Source: Gallionella sp. UBA6045 (lineage in GTDB: Bacteria > Pseudomonadota > Gammaproteobacteria > Burkholderiales > Gallionellaceae). From it: a DNA stretch of 26,090 nucleotides. Every line of letters begins with the position of its first letter. Positions within the stretch are counted from its first letter, which is position 1. Position numbers and translations under genes: made by a program. The stretch is from the NCBI GenBank assembly GCA_002429165.1, contig DIYV01000168.1, positions 1 to 26,090 on the forward strand, written 5' to 3'. The notes below the pieces were generated by a model. The model had not been told where the DNA came from, searched no databases, and saw only the letters and a program-made list of their open reading frames with translations. Of this stretch, positions 8,138 to 15,918 are shown in pieces.

Positions 8138-8166
8138 TTGATTTTCCGTACGCAAAGGAATAGATT
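8138..8166 (+). promoter_or_regulatory. Candidate sigma-70 promoter upstream of the second cNMP-binding gene
   Basis: TTGATT (8138-8143) and TAGATT (8161-8166) are separated by exactly 17 bases; each matches the consensus at 4 of 6 positions. The leader to ATG 8331 would be about 160 bases. Prediction only. Confidence 0.3.
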
Positions 8167-8330
8167 GTCAGTGCGGATGGCCCGTTTCCCGGAGTGTGCC
8201 GGATGTCGATCACATCGTGGGTTTCACTGCCATTGGTGCCAATGGGGCCAATGGGTCGGCATCAAATTATTTTCCAAGGCAGGTAACGAAATGAAATCAC
8301 TTCACCGTTAGCTATCGCAAGGGAAGTCAT

Positions 8331-8687
8331 ATGGATCTTCTAGAATTGTTTCGTCATCAGATCGACTTTCAGGTGGTTCCTGCGGGACAAGTATTGTTCA
8401 AGGAAGGCGAGCACGCCGAATTTATGTATGTCCTCCTGTCCGGCACTGCCGAGATCATCGTTCGCAACAGAGTGCTGGAAACCGCGGCGGCGGGCGCGAT
8501 CGTGGGTGAGATGGCGATGATCGATGAAAGTGTGCGTTCGGCTACGGTCATTGCCAAAACCGATTGTAAATTTTTACCTATCGAGCGCGAGCGGTTCAAC
8601 TTTTTTATTCAGAAAAAGCCGGAGTTTGCGCAGCACGTGATGCGGGTCCTGGTTGATCGCCTGCGCAGAACCGATGCGATGTTGTAA
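8331..8687 (+). CDS. Stand-alone cyclic-nucleotide-binding domain protein (short)
   Basis: 118 residues, the length of a single cNMP-binding domain. The beta-roll features V-P-A-G-Q-V-L-F-K-E-G-E (16-27) and V-L-L-S-G-T-A are present. The phosphate-binding cassette reads A-I-V-G-E-M-A (56-62) and V-R-S-A-T (68-72), with the expected Glu and Arg. It ends with a short helix (about 100-116) and has no DNA-binding or enzymatic domain. AAGGGA before the ATG supports the start. It may be a cytoplasmic ligand sensor or a regulatory subunit. It shares its design, but not its detailed sequence, with the protein at 1740-2225. No functional partner is evident next to it. Confidence 0.85.
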   Translation: MDLLELFRHQIDFQVVPAGQVLFKEGEHAEFMYVLLSGTAEIIVRNRVLETAAAGAIVGEMAMIDESVRSATVIAKTDCKFLPIERERFNFFIQKKPEFAQHVMRVLVDRLRRTDAML

Positions 8688-8818
8688 TCAGGCGGCGATA
8701 CATTATTAAAGATGAGCGGGTAACAAACACCCCAAACAGGGATTCAACTTGCAATCCTGAATCGAAACCAAATCAAGTTCGGAGCCCGATTTGTTCATTT
8801 ATTCTTCGAGGGGGAAGC

Positions 8819-9625
8819 ATGGATATTGATCCGGTTGAGCAATTCAAATCCAAACAACGTGAAACCTGGACGCTGGGAAATTTCGGCGACATGGCGGTCT
8901 TCACAACGCCCGTGGCCGGCCATCTGGTTCGCTATGCCAGGGTGACGGGCGGTCAGGCGGTACTGGATGTCGGAACGGGTACCGGTGTGGTTGCGATCAC
9001 GGCACGGAATCTGGGCGCCAGGGTGACCGGACTCGACCTGACCCCTGCGCTGCTCGCACAGGCCAGGGTAAGTGCCGCGGTGGCCGGCCATGACGATATC
9101 GCCTGGCATGAAGGGGATGCCGAGGCGCTGCCCTTTCCTGACGTTTCATTCGATGTCGTGCTGAGCCAGTTCGGGCATATGTTCGCGCCGCGGCACGATG
9201 TTGTGGTGAGCGAGATGCTGCGTGTGCTGAAACCCGGCGGCACCATTGCGTTCGCGACCTGGCCCGGCGAGCAGTTGATCGGCCGCATGTTCAGCCTGAA
9301 TGCCAAGTATGTCCCGCCGCCGCCCGGCATTGTTTCGCCGGTGCAGTGGGGCGATGTCAATATCGTGCGGCAACGTCTGGGGGACAGCGTGAAACGCCTG
9401 CACGCCGAACGCGGCATCATGGGCATCCCTGCGCTCAGCCCGAAACATCTGCGCCTGTTCATGGAAGCCAAGGCGGGCCCGTTCATCCAGACTGTAAAGG
9501 CTTTGCAGCATGACCCCGCAAGGCTCGAATCGTGGCGGAATGAGATGGACGAAATGCTGGGCGAATACCTGCAGGACAATGTCGTTCGTCACGAGTACCT
9601 GCTGATACGGGCGATCAAGGCCTGA
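8819..9625 (+). CDS. Class I SAM-dependent methyltransferase (UbiE-like fold)
   Basis: 268 residues. SAM-binding motif I is VLDVGTGTGVVAI (48-60), followed by the acidic loop V-T-G-L-D-L-T (69-75), motif D-A-E-A-L-P-F-P (100-107) with F-D-V-V-L-S-Q-F (111-118), and the post-motif M-L-R-V-L-K-P-G-G (133-141). This is the arrangement of the UbiE/Methyltransf_11 group of small-molecule methyltransferases. The C-terminal 120 residues, which would set substrate specificity, are not recognised, so ubiquinone or other quinone methylation should not be assumed. The start is fixed by GAGGGGGA a few bases upstream of ATG 8819. Neighbouring genes are spaced by more than 100 bases, so it is probably transcribed alone. 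Confidence 0.85.
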   Translation: MDIDPVEQFKSKQRETWTLGNFGDMAVFTTPVAGHLVRYARVTGGQAVLDVGTGTGVVAITARNLGARVTGLDLTPALLAQARVSAAVAGHDDIAWHEGDAEALPFPDVSFDVVLSQFGHMFAPRHDVVVSEMLRVLKPGGTIAFATWPGEQLIGRMFSLNAKYVPPPPGIVSPVQWGDVNIVRQRLGDSVKRLHAERGIMGIPALSPKHLRLFMEAKAGPFIQTVKALQHDPARLESWRNEMDEMLGEYLQDNVVRHEYLLIRAIKA

Positions 9626-9744
9626 CAGCGGTCACCAATCAAACGGACCAGGCTCGAAATATTTTCCGGCTATCGCCATGCCAAACCAACGCGCGCAATC
9701 TGGCGGAGCAGCGTCGTTCGCATTTAATCTGAAAAGAGCATCCC

Positions 9745-10164
9745 ATGATCACCATATCGCCGGAAAGCAGGGAAAACATTCTTGTCATCAGCGCCACAGG
9801 AAAGTTGACCGACAAGGACTACAAGGAAGCGCTCATCCCCCGCCTCGAAACGATCATTCAGGCACACGGCAAAGCACGGCTGCTGCTGGACATGGTGGAC
9901 GAGTTCCATGGCTGGGAAGCTGCGGCAGCGTGGGATGACGCCCGCTTCGGGCTTGCACACATGAACGATTTCGAAAAGATGGGCGTGATCGGCGGCCCCA
10001 AATGGGTAGCGTGGTGTTTGAAGATCGGTTCCGTCGTAATTAGCGGCGAGATAAAAACTTCCCCGCAGGCGAACGCGAACAGGCAATGCGCTGGATCAAA
10101 AGTTGAATCAATACCATGGCATCGCGCAATAGTCCTTGCATTGGGAACTGCCACGGTTACCTAG
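9745..10164 (+). CDS. SpoIIAA/STAS-like protein with a frameshifted C-terminus
   Basis: As read, 139 residues. The first 104 follow the SpoIIAA-like family closely: ENILVISATGKLTDKDY, LIPRLE, a central F-H-G-W-E and a D-D-A-R-F-G-L-A-H segment. The family then ends with a pattern like E-[VI]-[RK]-x-F-x(4)-E-x-x-A-x-x-W-[IL]. Here that ending is encoded one frame away: after EIK at 10048-10056 the alternative frame reads FPAGEREQAMRWIKS and stops at 10104-10106. One missing base, most simply in the A5 run at 10053-10057, explains this. The restored protein would be about 120 residues. The current frame instead adds an unrelated tail and runs 4 bases into the convergent ATPase gene. Family members are small soluble proteins of poorly known function. 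Confidence 0.75.
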   Translation: MITISPESRENILVISATGKLTDKDYKEALIPRLETIIQAHGKARLLLDMVDEFHGWEAAAAWDDARFGLAHMNDFEKMGVIGGPKWVAWCLKIGSVVISGEIKTSPQANANRQCAGSKVESIPWHRAIVLALGTATVT

Positions 10165-12488
10165 AAACCGAATTGCTTGAATACGCGAATTTTGATGAAA
10201 TCCAAAGCGATCAGGTAAGCCAGCACCAGGATCATCAACCCCGAGACCAGCCACAGCGGAATGGCCGCCATGAGTATTCCTTGTGTGGAAAGGACAACCA
10301 CAGCCAGGATATCCAGCAGTGAAGCAACCAGTAACCATCGGCTGGGAACCGATTTCCAGAAGTGACGGCGCTCTCGCACCAGGTACACATTACCTTGGCC
10401 GGTGAACACCAGCATCACGAAGATCAGCGTCTGTAACTGGCTCAGCGGCAAATGGAGCCAATCGCGCCCGGCAAAAAATACCGCGAATGAAAGGACCAGC
10501 ACCAACCCCGCCAAGATGCCCGAAGTCAGCATCAGGTTGGGAATATTCCACCGCTCAGGTTTGCGTGCAAAGGAAACGTGATCCGTGGCAATGGACATCG
10601 TTACGAAATCATTGGTGAACAGCAGCAACACGATCAGCAGCGGAGTGATCACGAACACGCCCGTCAGCATCACTCCGACGCTGAGGAAGACAGCGATTTC
10701 CAGGGTCTTGATGATCTTGTTCATGGTATAGGTGAGCATGCGCTGATTGATGCGCCTGCTGGCCTCCACCGCTGCCTTGACGTCTGCCAGCCCGGGGTTA
10801 GTCAGCACCAAACTGGCGGCTGCCTTGGCAACATCAGTGGCATTGGCTACAGCAATGCCTACCTCCGCCTGCTTGAGCGCCGGTGCATCGTTCACACCGT
10901 CACCGCTCATGCCTACCACGTGTCCGCTTCGCTGCAAGGACTGCACCAGATGAAACTTGTCTTCTGGCAATACTCGGGCAAATACATCATAGTCCAGCAC
11001 GTTTTGCTGAATCGCCTCATGCAGATTTTCCGGTGCACACACACGGGTGCCGATGCCCACCTTTTCGGCAACCGCGCGGGCCGTCGCAGGGCCGTCGCCG
11101 GAAACCATCAGCACCCGCACCCCCAGGTCGTGCAGGTCGCGGATCAGTGCTTGCGAATCCTCCCGCGGCGGATCTTGCAGCGCCACCAGCCCGGCGAGAT
11201 GCAAGCCGTTGCCGTCGGTCTCGGCGGCGATCGCCAGCACGCGGGAACCATCCGCGCCCAGGCGCTCCACATCCGCGCCGATGTCGGGCTCATCCCCGAC
11301 CAGCGCGGCTATCACGCTTGGCGCCCCCTTGAGCACGCGCAACTTGTCACCGTTCCGGCTGTATTCGGCTTCCGAGCGCTTGGTCTGCGGATCGAAGGGA
11401 ATAAAGCTCAAGCGTTGCGGTATTCCGGAAAGCAGTCCGCGCGATTTTTCCGCATCCAGAATGGCAAGGTCTATCGGGTCTTGCGTTGCATGGTCGCTGG
11501 CGAGCGCGGCCCAATACAGCAGATCATTGTCGGTATAGGGTGCATATGACCGGAGCGCACTGAGCGCCAAACTATTTTGTGTGATGGAGCCGGTCTTGTC
11601 GCTGGCCAGCACATCCATCGCAGCGGCTTCCTCGATCGCTGATAAACGTGTCACCAGCACGCCGTTCCCTGCCAACTCGACTGCACCGAGCGCCGTTGCA
11701 AGGGTATAAGTTGCCGGTAGAGCAATAGGCACTGAAGCAACCAGCAGGATCAGCGCGAAGGGCAGCACCTCGGTTATCGCAATGCCGTGTATCCAGCTGT
11801 ACAGCAACAGTGCGGCAACCAGTATCGCGTCAAGCGTCACCAGATATTTCACGATGGTCACGATTAGAATCTCAAGGTGGCTTGCCGTCCTGGCGTTGCG
11901 CACCAGTTCGGCAGTCTTGCCGAAATAGGTGTGTGCGCCGGTCGCAGTGACTTCACCCGATGCCTCGCCACGCTTCACGATGGTGCCGGCGTGCACAGTC
12001 GCCCCCGCGCCCGCTTCGACCGGCAGGGATTCGCCGGTGAGCGCGGATTGATCGAGCAGCGCCTGCCCGTCAAGCAGGCGTATATCGGCAGGAGCAAGAT
12101 CGCCCATGCGCAGATGCACCACATCTCCCGGCACCAGCTCTTGTGCAGCCATCTGTTGCCAAACTTTGTCGCGCAGGACACGCACCTGGATCGCCAGGCG
12201 TTTTTTCAACAGTGCCAGTGCATTGTTGGCACGATTCTCCTGGGCAAAACCCAACACGGCATTGAATATCAGCAAAACGGTAATAATCGCCGCCTCGCTG
12301 GCCTTGCCGAGGGCGAACTGCAATGCGATGGTGGCTTCCAGCATCCAGGGAACCGGTGCCCAGAATTTTTTCAGGAACAGCAGCCAGGGATGGGGGCGAT
12401 CTTCCGCCACCATGTTGGGGCCGTACTTTAAGAGCCGTTGCCGGGCTTCGGCGCTGGTGAGTCCTTGCAGTGGGATAGCTTCGGGCAT
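10161..12488 (-). CDS. P3A-type plasma-membrane proton-efflux ATPase
   Basis: 775 residues. A P-type ATPase expected to pump protons outward using ATP. Landmarks: N-terminal cation-ATPase segment GLTSAEARQRLLKYGPN (9-25), actuator loop L-T-G-E-S (150-154), M4 segment SVPIALPATYTLA (252-264), phosphorylation site DKTGSIT (D297), nucleotide-binding KGAP (387-390), DPPR (439-442), hinge SGDGVNDAP (528-536) and a C-terminal block of membrane helices (about 575-770). The M4 PxxLP pattern and length fit the H+-ATPase (P3A) group better than heavy-metal or Ca pumps. Residue 301 is Ser where the family motif normally has Thr (DKTGT). The usp gene ends 13 bases upstream of the start, so the two are probably co-transcribed. 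The 3' end converges with the SpoIIAA-like gene. Confidence 0.92.
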   Translation of the reverse strand: MPEAIPLQGLTSAEARQRLLKYGPNMVAEDRPHPWLLFLKKFWAPVPWMLEATIALQFALGKASEAAIITVLLIFNAVLGFAQENRANNALALLKKRLAIQVRVLRDKVWQQMAAQELVPGDVVHLRMGDLAPADIRLLDGQALLDQSALTGESLPVEAGAGATVHAGTIVKRGEASGEVTATGAHTYFGKTAELVRNARTASHLEILIVTIVKYLVTLDAILVAALLLYSWIHGIAITEVLPFALILLVASVPIALPATYTLATALGAVELAGNGVLVTRLSAIEEAAAMDVLASDKTGSITQNSLALSALRSYAPYTDNDLLYWAALASDHATQDPIDLAILDAEKSRGLLSGIPQRLSFIPFDPQTKRSEAEYSRNGDKLRVLKGAPSVIAALVGDEPDIGADVERLGADGSRVLAIAAETDGNGLHLAGLVALQDPPREDSQALIRDLHDLGVRVLMVSGDGPATARAVAEKVGIGTRVCAPENLHEAIQQNVLDYDVFARVLPEDKFHLVQSLQRSGHVVGMSGDGVNDAPALKQAEVGIAVANATDVAKAAASLVLTNPGLADVKAAVEASRRINQRMLTYTMNKIIKTLEIAVFLSVGVMLTGVFVITPLLIVLLLFTNDFVTMSIATDHVSFARKPERWNIPNLMLTSGILAGLVLVLSFAVFFAGRDWLHLPLSQLQTLIFVMLVFTGQGNVYLVRERRHFWKSVPSRWLLVASLLDILAVVVLSTQGILMAAIPLWLVSGLMILVLAYLIALDFIKIRVFKQFGF

Positions 12489-12501
12489 GTTTCGCTTTTG
12501 A

Positions 12502-12984
12502 TCAGGGTTGACCGGCAGAAGTGCCAGGATGCGCAGTTTTTAGTTGTCTATTACGGACCAGCAAGATGGGCACCGGGCAACCGCGCACGATGCCTTCTGC
12601 CACACTGCCCATTAGAAGATGATCCAGGCCAGTCCGGCCGTGAGTGCCCGCCACAACAAGGTCTGCCGGCCAAGCGCTGGCTTCTGCCACGATGGCTTCA
12701 GCCATCCTCTCGCCGTGGACCTCGGTTTCAAGCAATTTGACTTCTGCATCAATCCCGGCGAGGCGTGCCGATCGCTGCGCTTTGTCCAATATCCCGTGCC
12801 CGATGTCTATCCATGTTTTCTCAACTTCAGGCGATAGCTGGGTACTGTTGTAGATGGCGATCTTGTCGACCACATAGACAATTCGCAGTTTGGCGTGTTG
12901 ATCCTTTGCCAGGCCGATCGCTTCCTGCAGTGCAAGATCCGATGTCGGGCTATCGTCTACCGCTGCCAATATGCGCTGATACAT
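12502..12984 (-). CDS. Universal stress protein (UspA family)
   Basis: 160 residues, one Usp domain. The N-terminal strand MYQRILAAVDDSPTSDLAL (D10/D11 near the nucleotide) and the C-terminal ATP-binding motif GTHGRTGLDHLLMGSVAEG (113-131, G-x2-G-x9-G-S) are both intact, so it probably binds ATP. A 15-residue tail follows the domain. AAAGGGATC before the ATG supports the start. It precedes the proton-pump ATPase with a 13-base gap on the same strand, so the likely unit is usp then ATPase, fitting a stress-induced pH or ion-homeostasis pair. A perfect TATAAT lies 41 bases upstream of the start. Confidence 0.9.
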   Translation of the reverse strand: MYQRILAAVDDSPTSDLALQEAIGLAKDQHAKLRIVYVVDKIAIYNSTQLSPEVEKTWIDIGHGILDKAQRSARLAGIDAEVKLLETEVHGERMAEAIVAEASAWPADLVVAGTHGRTGLDHLLMGSVAEGIVRGCPVPILLVRNRQLKTAHPGTSAGQP

Positions 12985-13024
12985 GACACTGATCCCTTTC
13001 GATCAAGCACAAGAAAGTGCAACG

Positions 13025-13030
13025 ATTATA
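13025..13030 (-). promoter_or_regulatory. Candidate -10 element for the usp-ATPase operon
   Basis: A perfect TATAAT on the minus strand (ATTATA as printed) lies 41 bases upstream of the usp ATG. The -35 region at 17 bases spacing is poor (about 3 of 6), which would suit regulated expression. Prediction only. Confidence 0.4.
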
Positions 13031-13086
13031 TCGTGTATTTTCTTGCAGCCATTTTCCGGCGTTGCCGACTTACGCCAGAAAACTGC

Positions 13087-14055
13087 TCAGGCAACGCGGT
13101 CGTGCGGTTCGTACCCGGCCGCGATCGCGTCGAGATTGTCCAGCGCACGGAAACCCATCGCATCACGGGTTTCGACTGTCGCGCTGCCGATGTGCGGCAG
13201 CAGAAACGTATTTTCCAGTTCCCGGTAACCGGGGTGGATATGGTCGGGCTCGCCGTTGAACACATCGAGTCCCGCCGCCGCCAGTTTTCCTGACAACAGT
13301 GCGGAGACCAGCGCATCGTCATCGATCACGCTGCCGCGCGCGGTATTCACCACGATCGCGCCGTCGGGAAGCAGCGCAATGCGTTCGGCATTGAGCAGGT
13401 GGCGGGTCTCTGGTGTGGCCGGACAATGCAAAGCCAGATAATCGCAATGCGGCAACATGGCCTCGACGCTATCAAAATAGGTTGCGCCTTTTTCCAGTTC
13501 GGGCTTCAGACGGCTGCGATTCGAATACAGGATGGTCATGTCGAAACCGCGGGCGCGCTGCGCCGTGGCCTGCCCTACCCGTCCCATGCCGACGATGCCG
13601 AGCCGTTTGCCGGTGACCTGTTTTCCGATCATGAAGGTGGGGCTCCACGATTTCCATTTGCCGGCACGGATCAGGCGCTCACCCTCGCTGGCCCGCCTCG
13701 CAGCACCAAGCATCAGCAGCATCGCGATCTCGGCGGTGGCGTCGGTCAGCACATCGGGGGTGTTCGTGACGATGATGTTGCGCGCCTTGGCTGCGGCAAG
13801 ATCGACGTAGTCGACGCCGACCGAGAAACAGACGATGGCTTTGACGGAAGCCGGCAAACGCGCGATGACGTCGGCGGAAAGCTTTTCGGTATGACAGGTC
13901 AGAAGGATATCGGCGCCTTGCGCCAGTGCGATCAGTTCATCAGTTGTGTAGAGCCGATCGTCCTGGTTAAATCGAGGCTCGTAATCGCGACGCAACCGGT
14001 CTTCCACGGCTTGCGGCAGTTTGCGGGTGACTAAAACCACTAGTTTCTTGTTCAT
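13087..14055 (-). CDS. D-2-hydroxyacid dehydrogenase, glyoxylate/hydroxypyruvate reductase-like
   Basis: 322 residues. The dinucleotide-binding motif GIVGMGRVGQATA (G156-x-G158-x2-G161) and the catalytic triad Arg-Glu-His are readable as NTARGSVID (R240), NGEP (E269) and LPHIGSAT (H288). The second beta strand ends in Y-S-N-R-S (177-181) instead of an acidic residue, which usually signals NADPH preference. Reduction of glyoxylate or hydroxypyruvate is the most likely activity; other 2-keto acids are possible. The start at 14055 has AGG upstream. An 8-bp inverted repeat (14086-14110) lies in its promoter region. The gene is divergent from the quinone oxidoreductase gene. Confidence 0.9.
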   Translation of the reverse strand: MNKKLVVLVTRKLPQAVEDRLRRDYEPRFNQDDRLYTTDELIALAQGADILLTCHTEKLSADVIARLPASVKAIVCFSVGVDYVDLAAAKARNIIVTNTPDVLTDATAEIAMLLMLGAARRASEGERLIRAGKWKSWSPTFMIGKQVTGKRLGIVGMGRVGQATAQRARGFDMTILYSNRSRLKPELEKGATYFDSVEAMLPHCDYLALHCPATPETRHLLNAERIALLPDGAIVVNTARGSVIDDDALVSALLSGKLAAAGLDVFNGEPDHIHPGYRELENTFLLPHIGSATVETRDAMGFRALDNLDAIAAGYEPHDRVA

Positions 14056-14085
14056 CGATAGGCCTACGCGCGATTTGTCAGAAGA

Positions 14086-14110
14086 GCCGTAATTTTAACA
14101 ACATTACGGC
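14086..14110 (-). promoter_or_regulatory. Inverted repeat in the promoter region of the hydroxyacid dehydrogenase gene
   Basis: GCCGTAAT (14086-14093) and its exact complement ATTACGGC (14103-14110) are 9 bases apart, 31-55 bases upstream of the dehydrogenase start. On the minus strand the distal arm overlaps a possible -10 (TAATGT) placed 18 bases after TTGATT. It could be an operator or a transcript hairpin. Prediction only. Confidence 0.3.
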
Positions 14111-14331
14111 GCTGCGACTCATTAAATCAACTCGCGAGACTATCGTATCCGCATCGCAATTGTCTTTGGCTGAAGCAATGAACGGCAGTAATTTCTTCGT
14201 CCAGGGTGCGGAATGATCCGGGTTCAGTCATAGCCGGACACAGTGCTGCCGGTCATGCAGCAGACGAGTCTGGGACAGCGATTCGAAGTTATGTTTAAAT
14301 GTTATTCTATTTCTTCAGGGAGGTTTCAATC

Positions 14332-15303
14332 ATGCCACATGCGATCAGAGTTCATCAGACCGGAGGTCCCGAGGTGTTGCAATGGGACGAGGTCGACGTC
14401 GGTGCGCCCGGTCCCGGCGAGGTCAGGTTAAAACAAACCGCTGTCGGGCTGAACTACATCGATGTCTATCACCGCATCGGCCTCTACCCGCTGCCGCTGC
14501 CTTTCGTGCCGGGCATGGAAGCAGCGGGAACCGTCGAGTCGGTCGGCAACGGCGTCACCCGTCTGAAACCGGGAGACCGGGTCGCGTACTCATCGGTGAT
14601 CGGTGCCTATGCCGAAACCAGGCTGATCGCCGAGGACCGCGTGGTCAAGCTACCGGATTCCATCGACAACAAAACCGGGGCGGCCATGATGCTGCAGGGC
14701 ATGACCGCGCGTTATCTGATCCGCGACATCTACAAGGTCGGGCCGGGCGACACCATCCTGATACACGCCGCGGCCGGCGGAGTCGGGTTGATCGTCTGCC
14801 AGTGGGCCGCAGCGTTGGGCGCGACCGTGATCGGCACAGTGTCTACTGATGAAAAGGCAGCGCTGGCCAGGGCCAACGGCTGCCACTATCCTATCGTCTA
14901 TACCCGCGAGGATTTTCAGGCGCGGCTGCTCGAGATCACCGGCGGGGAAAAACTGGCCGTGGTCTACGATTCGGTCGGCAAGGACACCTTCATGAAATCG
15001 CTGGACTGCCTGCGGCCGCGCGGCCTGATGGTGCTGTTCGGCGCGTCGTCCGGCCCGGTTCCGCCGCTGGATCTGTCGCTGTTGTCGCAAAAGGGTTCGT
15101 TGCTGGTCACCCGGCCAACGCTCGCCACCTTCGTTGCGACCCGGCCCCTGCTGGAGGAAAATTCGGCGGACCTGTTCTCTGTGGTCGGTTCGGGCAAGGT
15201 GAAGATCCATGTCAACCAGACCTATCCGTTGAAGGACGCGGCACAGGCGCACCGCGATCTCGAGGCGCGCAAGACGACCGGATCGACCGTGCTGACCGTC
15301 TGA
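14332..15303 (+). CDS. qor: NADPH:quinone oxidoreductase, zinc-independent MDR family
   Basis: 323 residues from ATG 14332, chosen because AGGGAGG lies just upstream; an in-frame ATG at 14299 has no such site. The protein opens MPHAIRVHQTGGPEVLQW, the usual opening of quinone oxidoreductases. It has GLNYIDVYHRIGLYPLPLPF (39-58), the catalytic-domain segment G-M-E-A-A-G-T-V, and the nucleotide-binding motif HAAAGGVG (145-152). The cysteine and histidine zinc ligands of alcohol dehydrogenases are absent, consistent with a Zn-free quinone or enone reductase using NADPH. It is cytoplasmic. It is transcribed alone, ending at a strong terminator (15409-15436). Zeta-crystallin-like reductases act on various quinones, so the physiological substrate is not determined. 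Confidence 0.92.
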   Translation: MPHAIRVHQTGGPEVLQWDEVDVGAPGPGEVRLKQTAVGLNYIDVYHRIGLYPLPLPFVPGMEAAGTVESVGNGVTRLKPGDRVAYSSVIGAYAETRLIAEDRVVKLPDSIDNKTGAAMMLQGMTARYLIRDIYKVGPGDTILIHAAAGGVGLIVCQWAAALGATVIGTVSTDEKAALARANGCHYPIVYTREDFQARLLEITGGEKLAVVYDSVGKDTFMKSLDCLRPRGLMVLFGASSGPVPPLDLSLLSQKGSLLVTRPTLATFVATRPLLEENSADLFSVVGSGKVKIHVNQTYPLKDAAQAHRDLEARKTTGSTVLTV

Positions 15304-15408
15304 ATTGCCGGAAAATCAGAGTGGACAGGCTCGTTATGGCTTTTGTGAAAAATGACAACGGATAGAACAACAAATCAAACCACGGCCTGCCATGCTTAAC
15401 ATGAACTA

Positions 15409-15436
15409 ATGCCCGGTATTGACCGGGCATTTTTTT
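15409..15436 (+). terminator. Rho-independent terminator after the quinone oxidoreductase gene
   Basis: ATGCCCGGT (15409-15417) pairs perfectly with ACCGGGCAT (15422-15430) around a 4-base loop and is followed by six more T residues (15431-15436). It lies about 105 bases after the stop at 15303. Confidence 0.9.
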
Positions 15437-15496
15437 GTTACTTGCAATGCAAATTTAGACGGTCATCTCTGAGGATTATTCCCCCTGCCCGCCCGA

Positions 15497-15805
15497 TTAT
15501 TCCGCTGCGATAATGTTGCTCAATTTCAACCGGACAACCGAAATGGCCTTATCCATTTTCTTGAATCTCAATGCGCCGAACCACGCGGTGATGATCCCGC
15601 TTGGAAGGCAAATGAATCCGGTGATCGTAAACCATAGTTCGTGCGAGAAATGGATAATTGATACACCGGCAATGAACAAAGCCACACCGGACCGCAGGTA
15701 CGACATAAGTGTGCGCTCGTTTGCCAGCAGGGTACGGTCGATAGCCAACTGGTCCCTCAGGATCAGCTCTGCACTGTCGAATTGTGAATAAGGATTGTGT
15801 CCCAT
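15497..15805 (-). CDS. DUF202 (YidH-type) small membrane protein
   Basis: 102 residues from the ATG at 15805. The frame is open further upstream, but the family normally starts shortly before the D-R-T-x-L-A-N-E-R-T motif. Here that motif is DRTLLANERTLMSYLRSGVA (about 22-41), the hallmark of DUF202. Two to three hydrophobic helices follow (about 38-55 and 60-88). It is an inner-membrane protein of unknown function. A weak GGGAAC ribosome site lies about 12 bases upstream. It follows the ABC-F gene on the same strand after a 113-base gap that contains possible promoter-like AT-rich sequence, so separate transcription is likely. The region is more AT-rich than its neighbours. Confidence 0.85.
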   Translation of the reverse strand: MGHNPYSQFDSAELILRDQLAIDRTLLANERTLMSYLRSGVALFIAGVSIIHFSHELWFTITGFICLPSGIITAWFGALRFKKMDKAISVVRLKLSNIIAAE

Positions 15806-15918
15806 GTTAGTTTTGTTCCCGTTCTTTTTAATGTTGCAAATGCAACTATCCAATTGCATGCATAGCAGCATTTTATACGAATCACCGATGGCGTTGTGTT
15901 CGAATGAATAGGGCGGCC

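Noticed and set aside
14299..14331. Upstream ATG for the quinone oxidoreductase
   Set aside because: The AGGGAGG ribosome site precedes ATG 14332, and the family starts at M-x-x-A-I-R-V.
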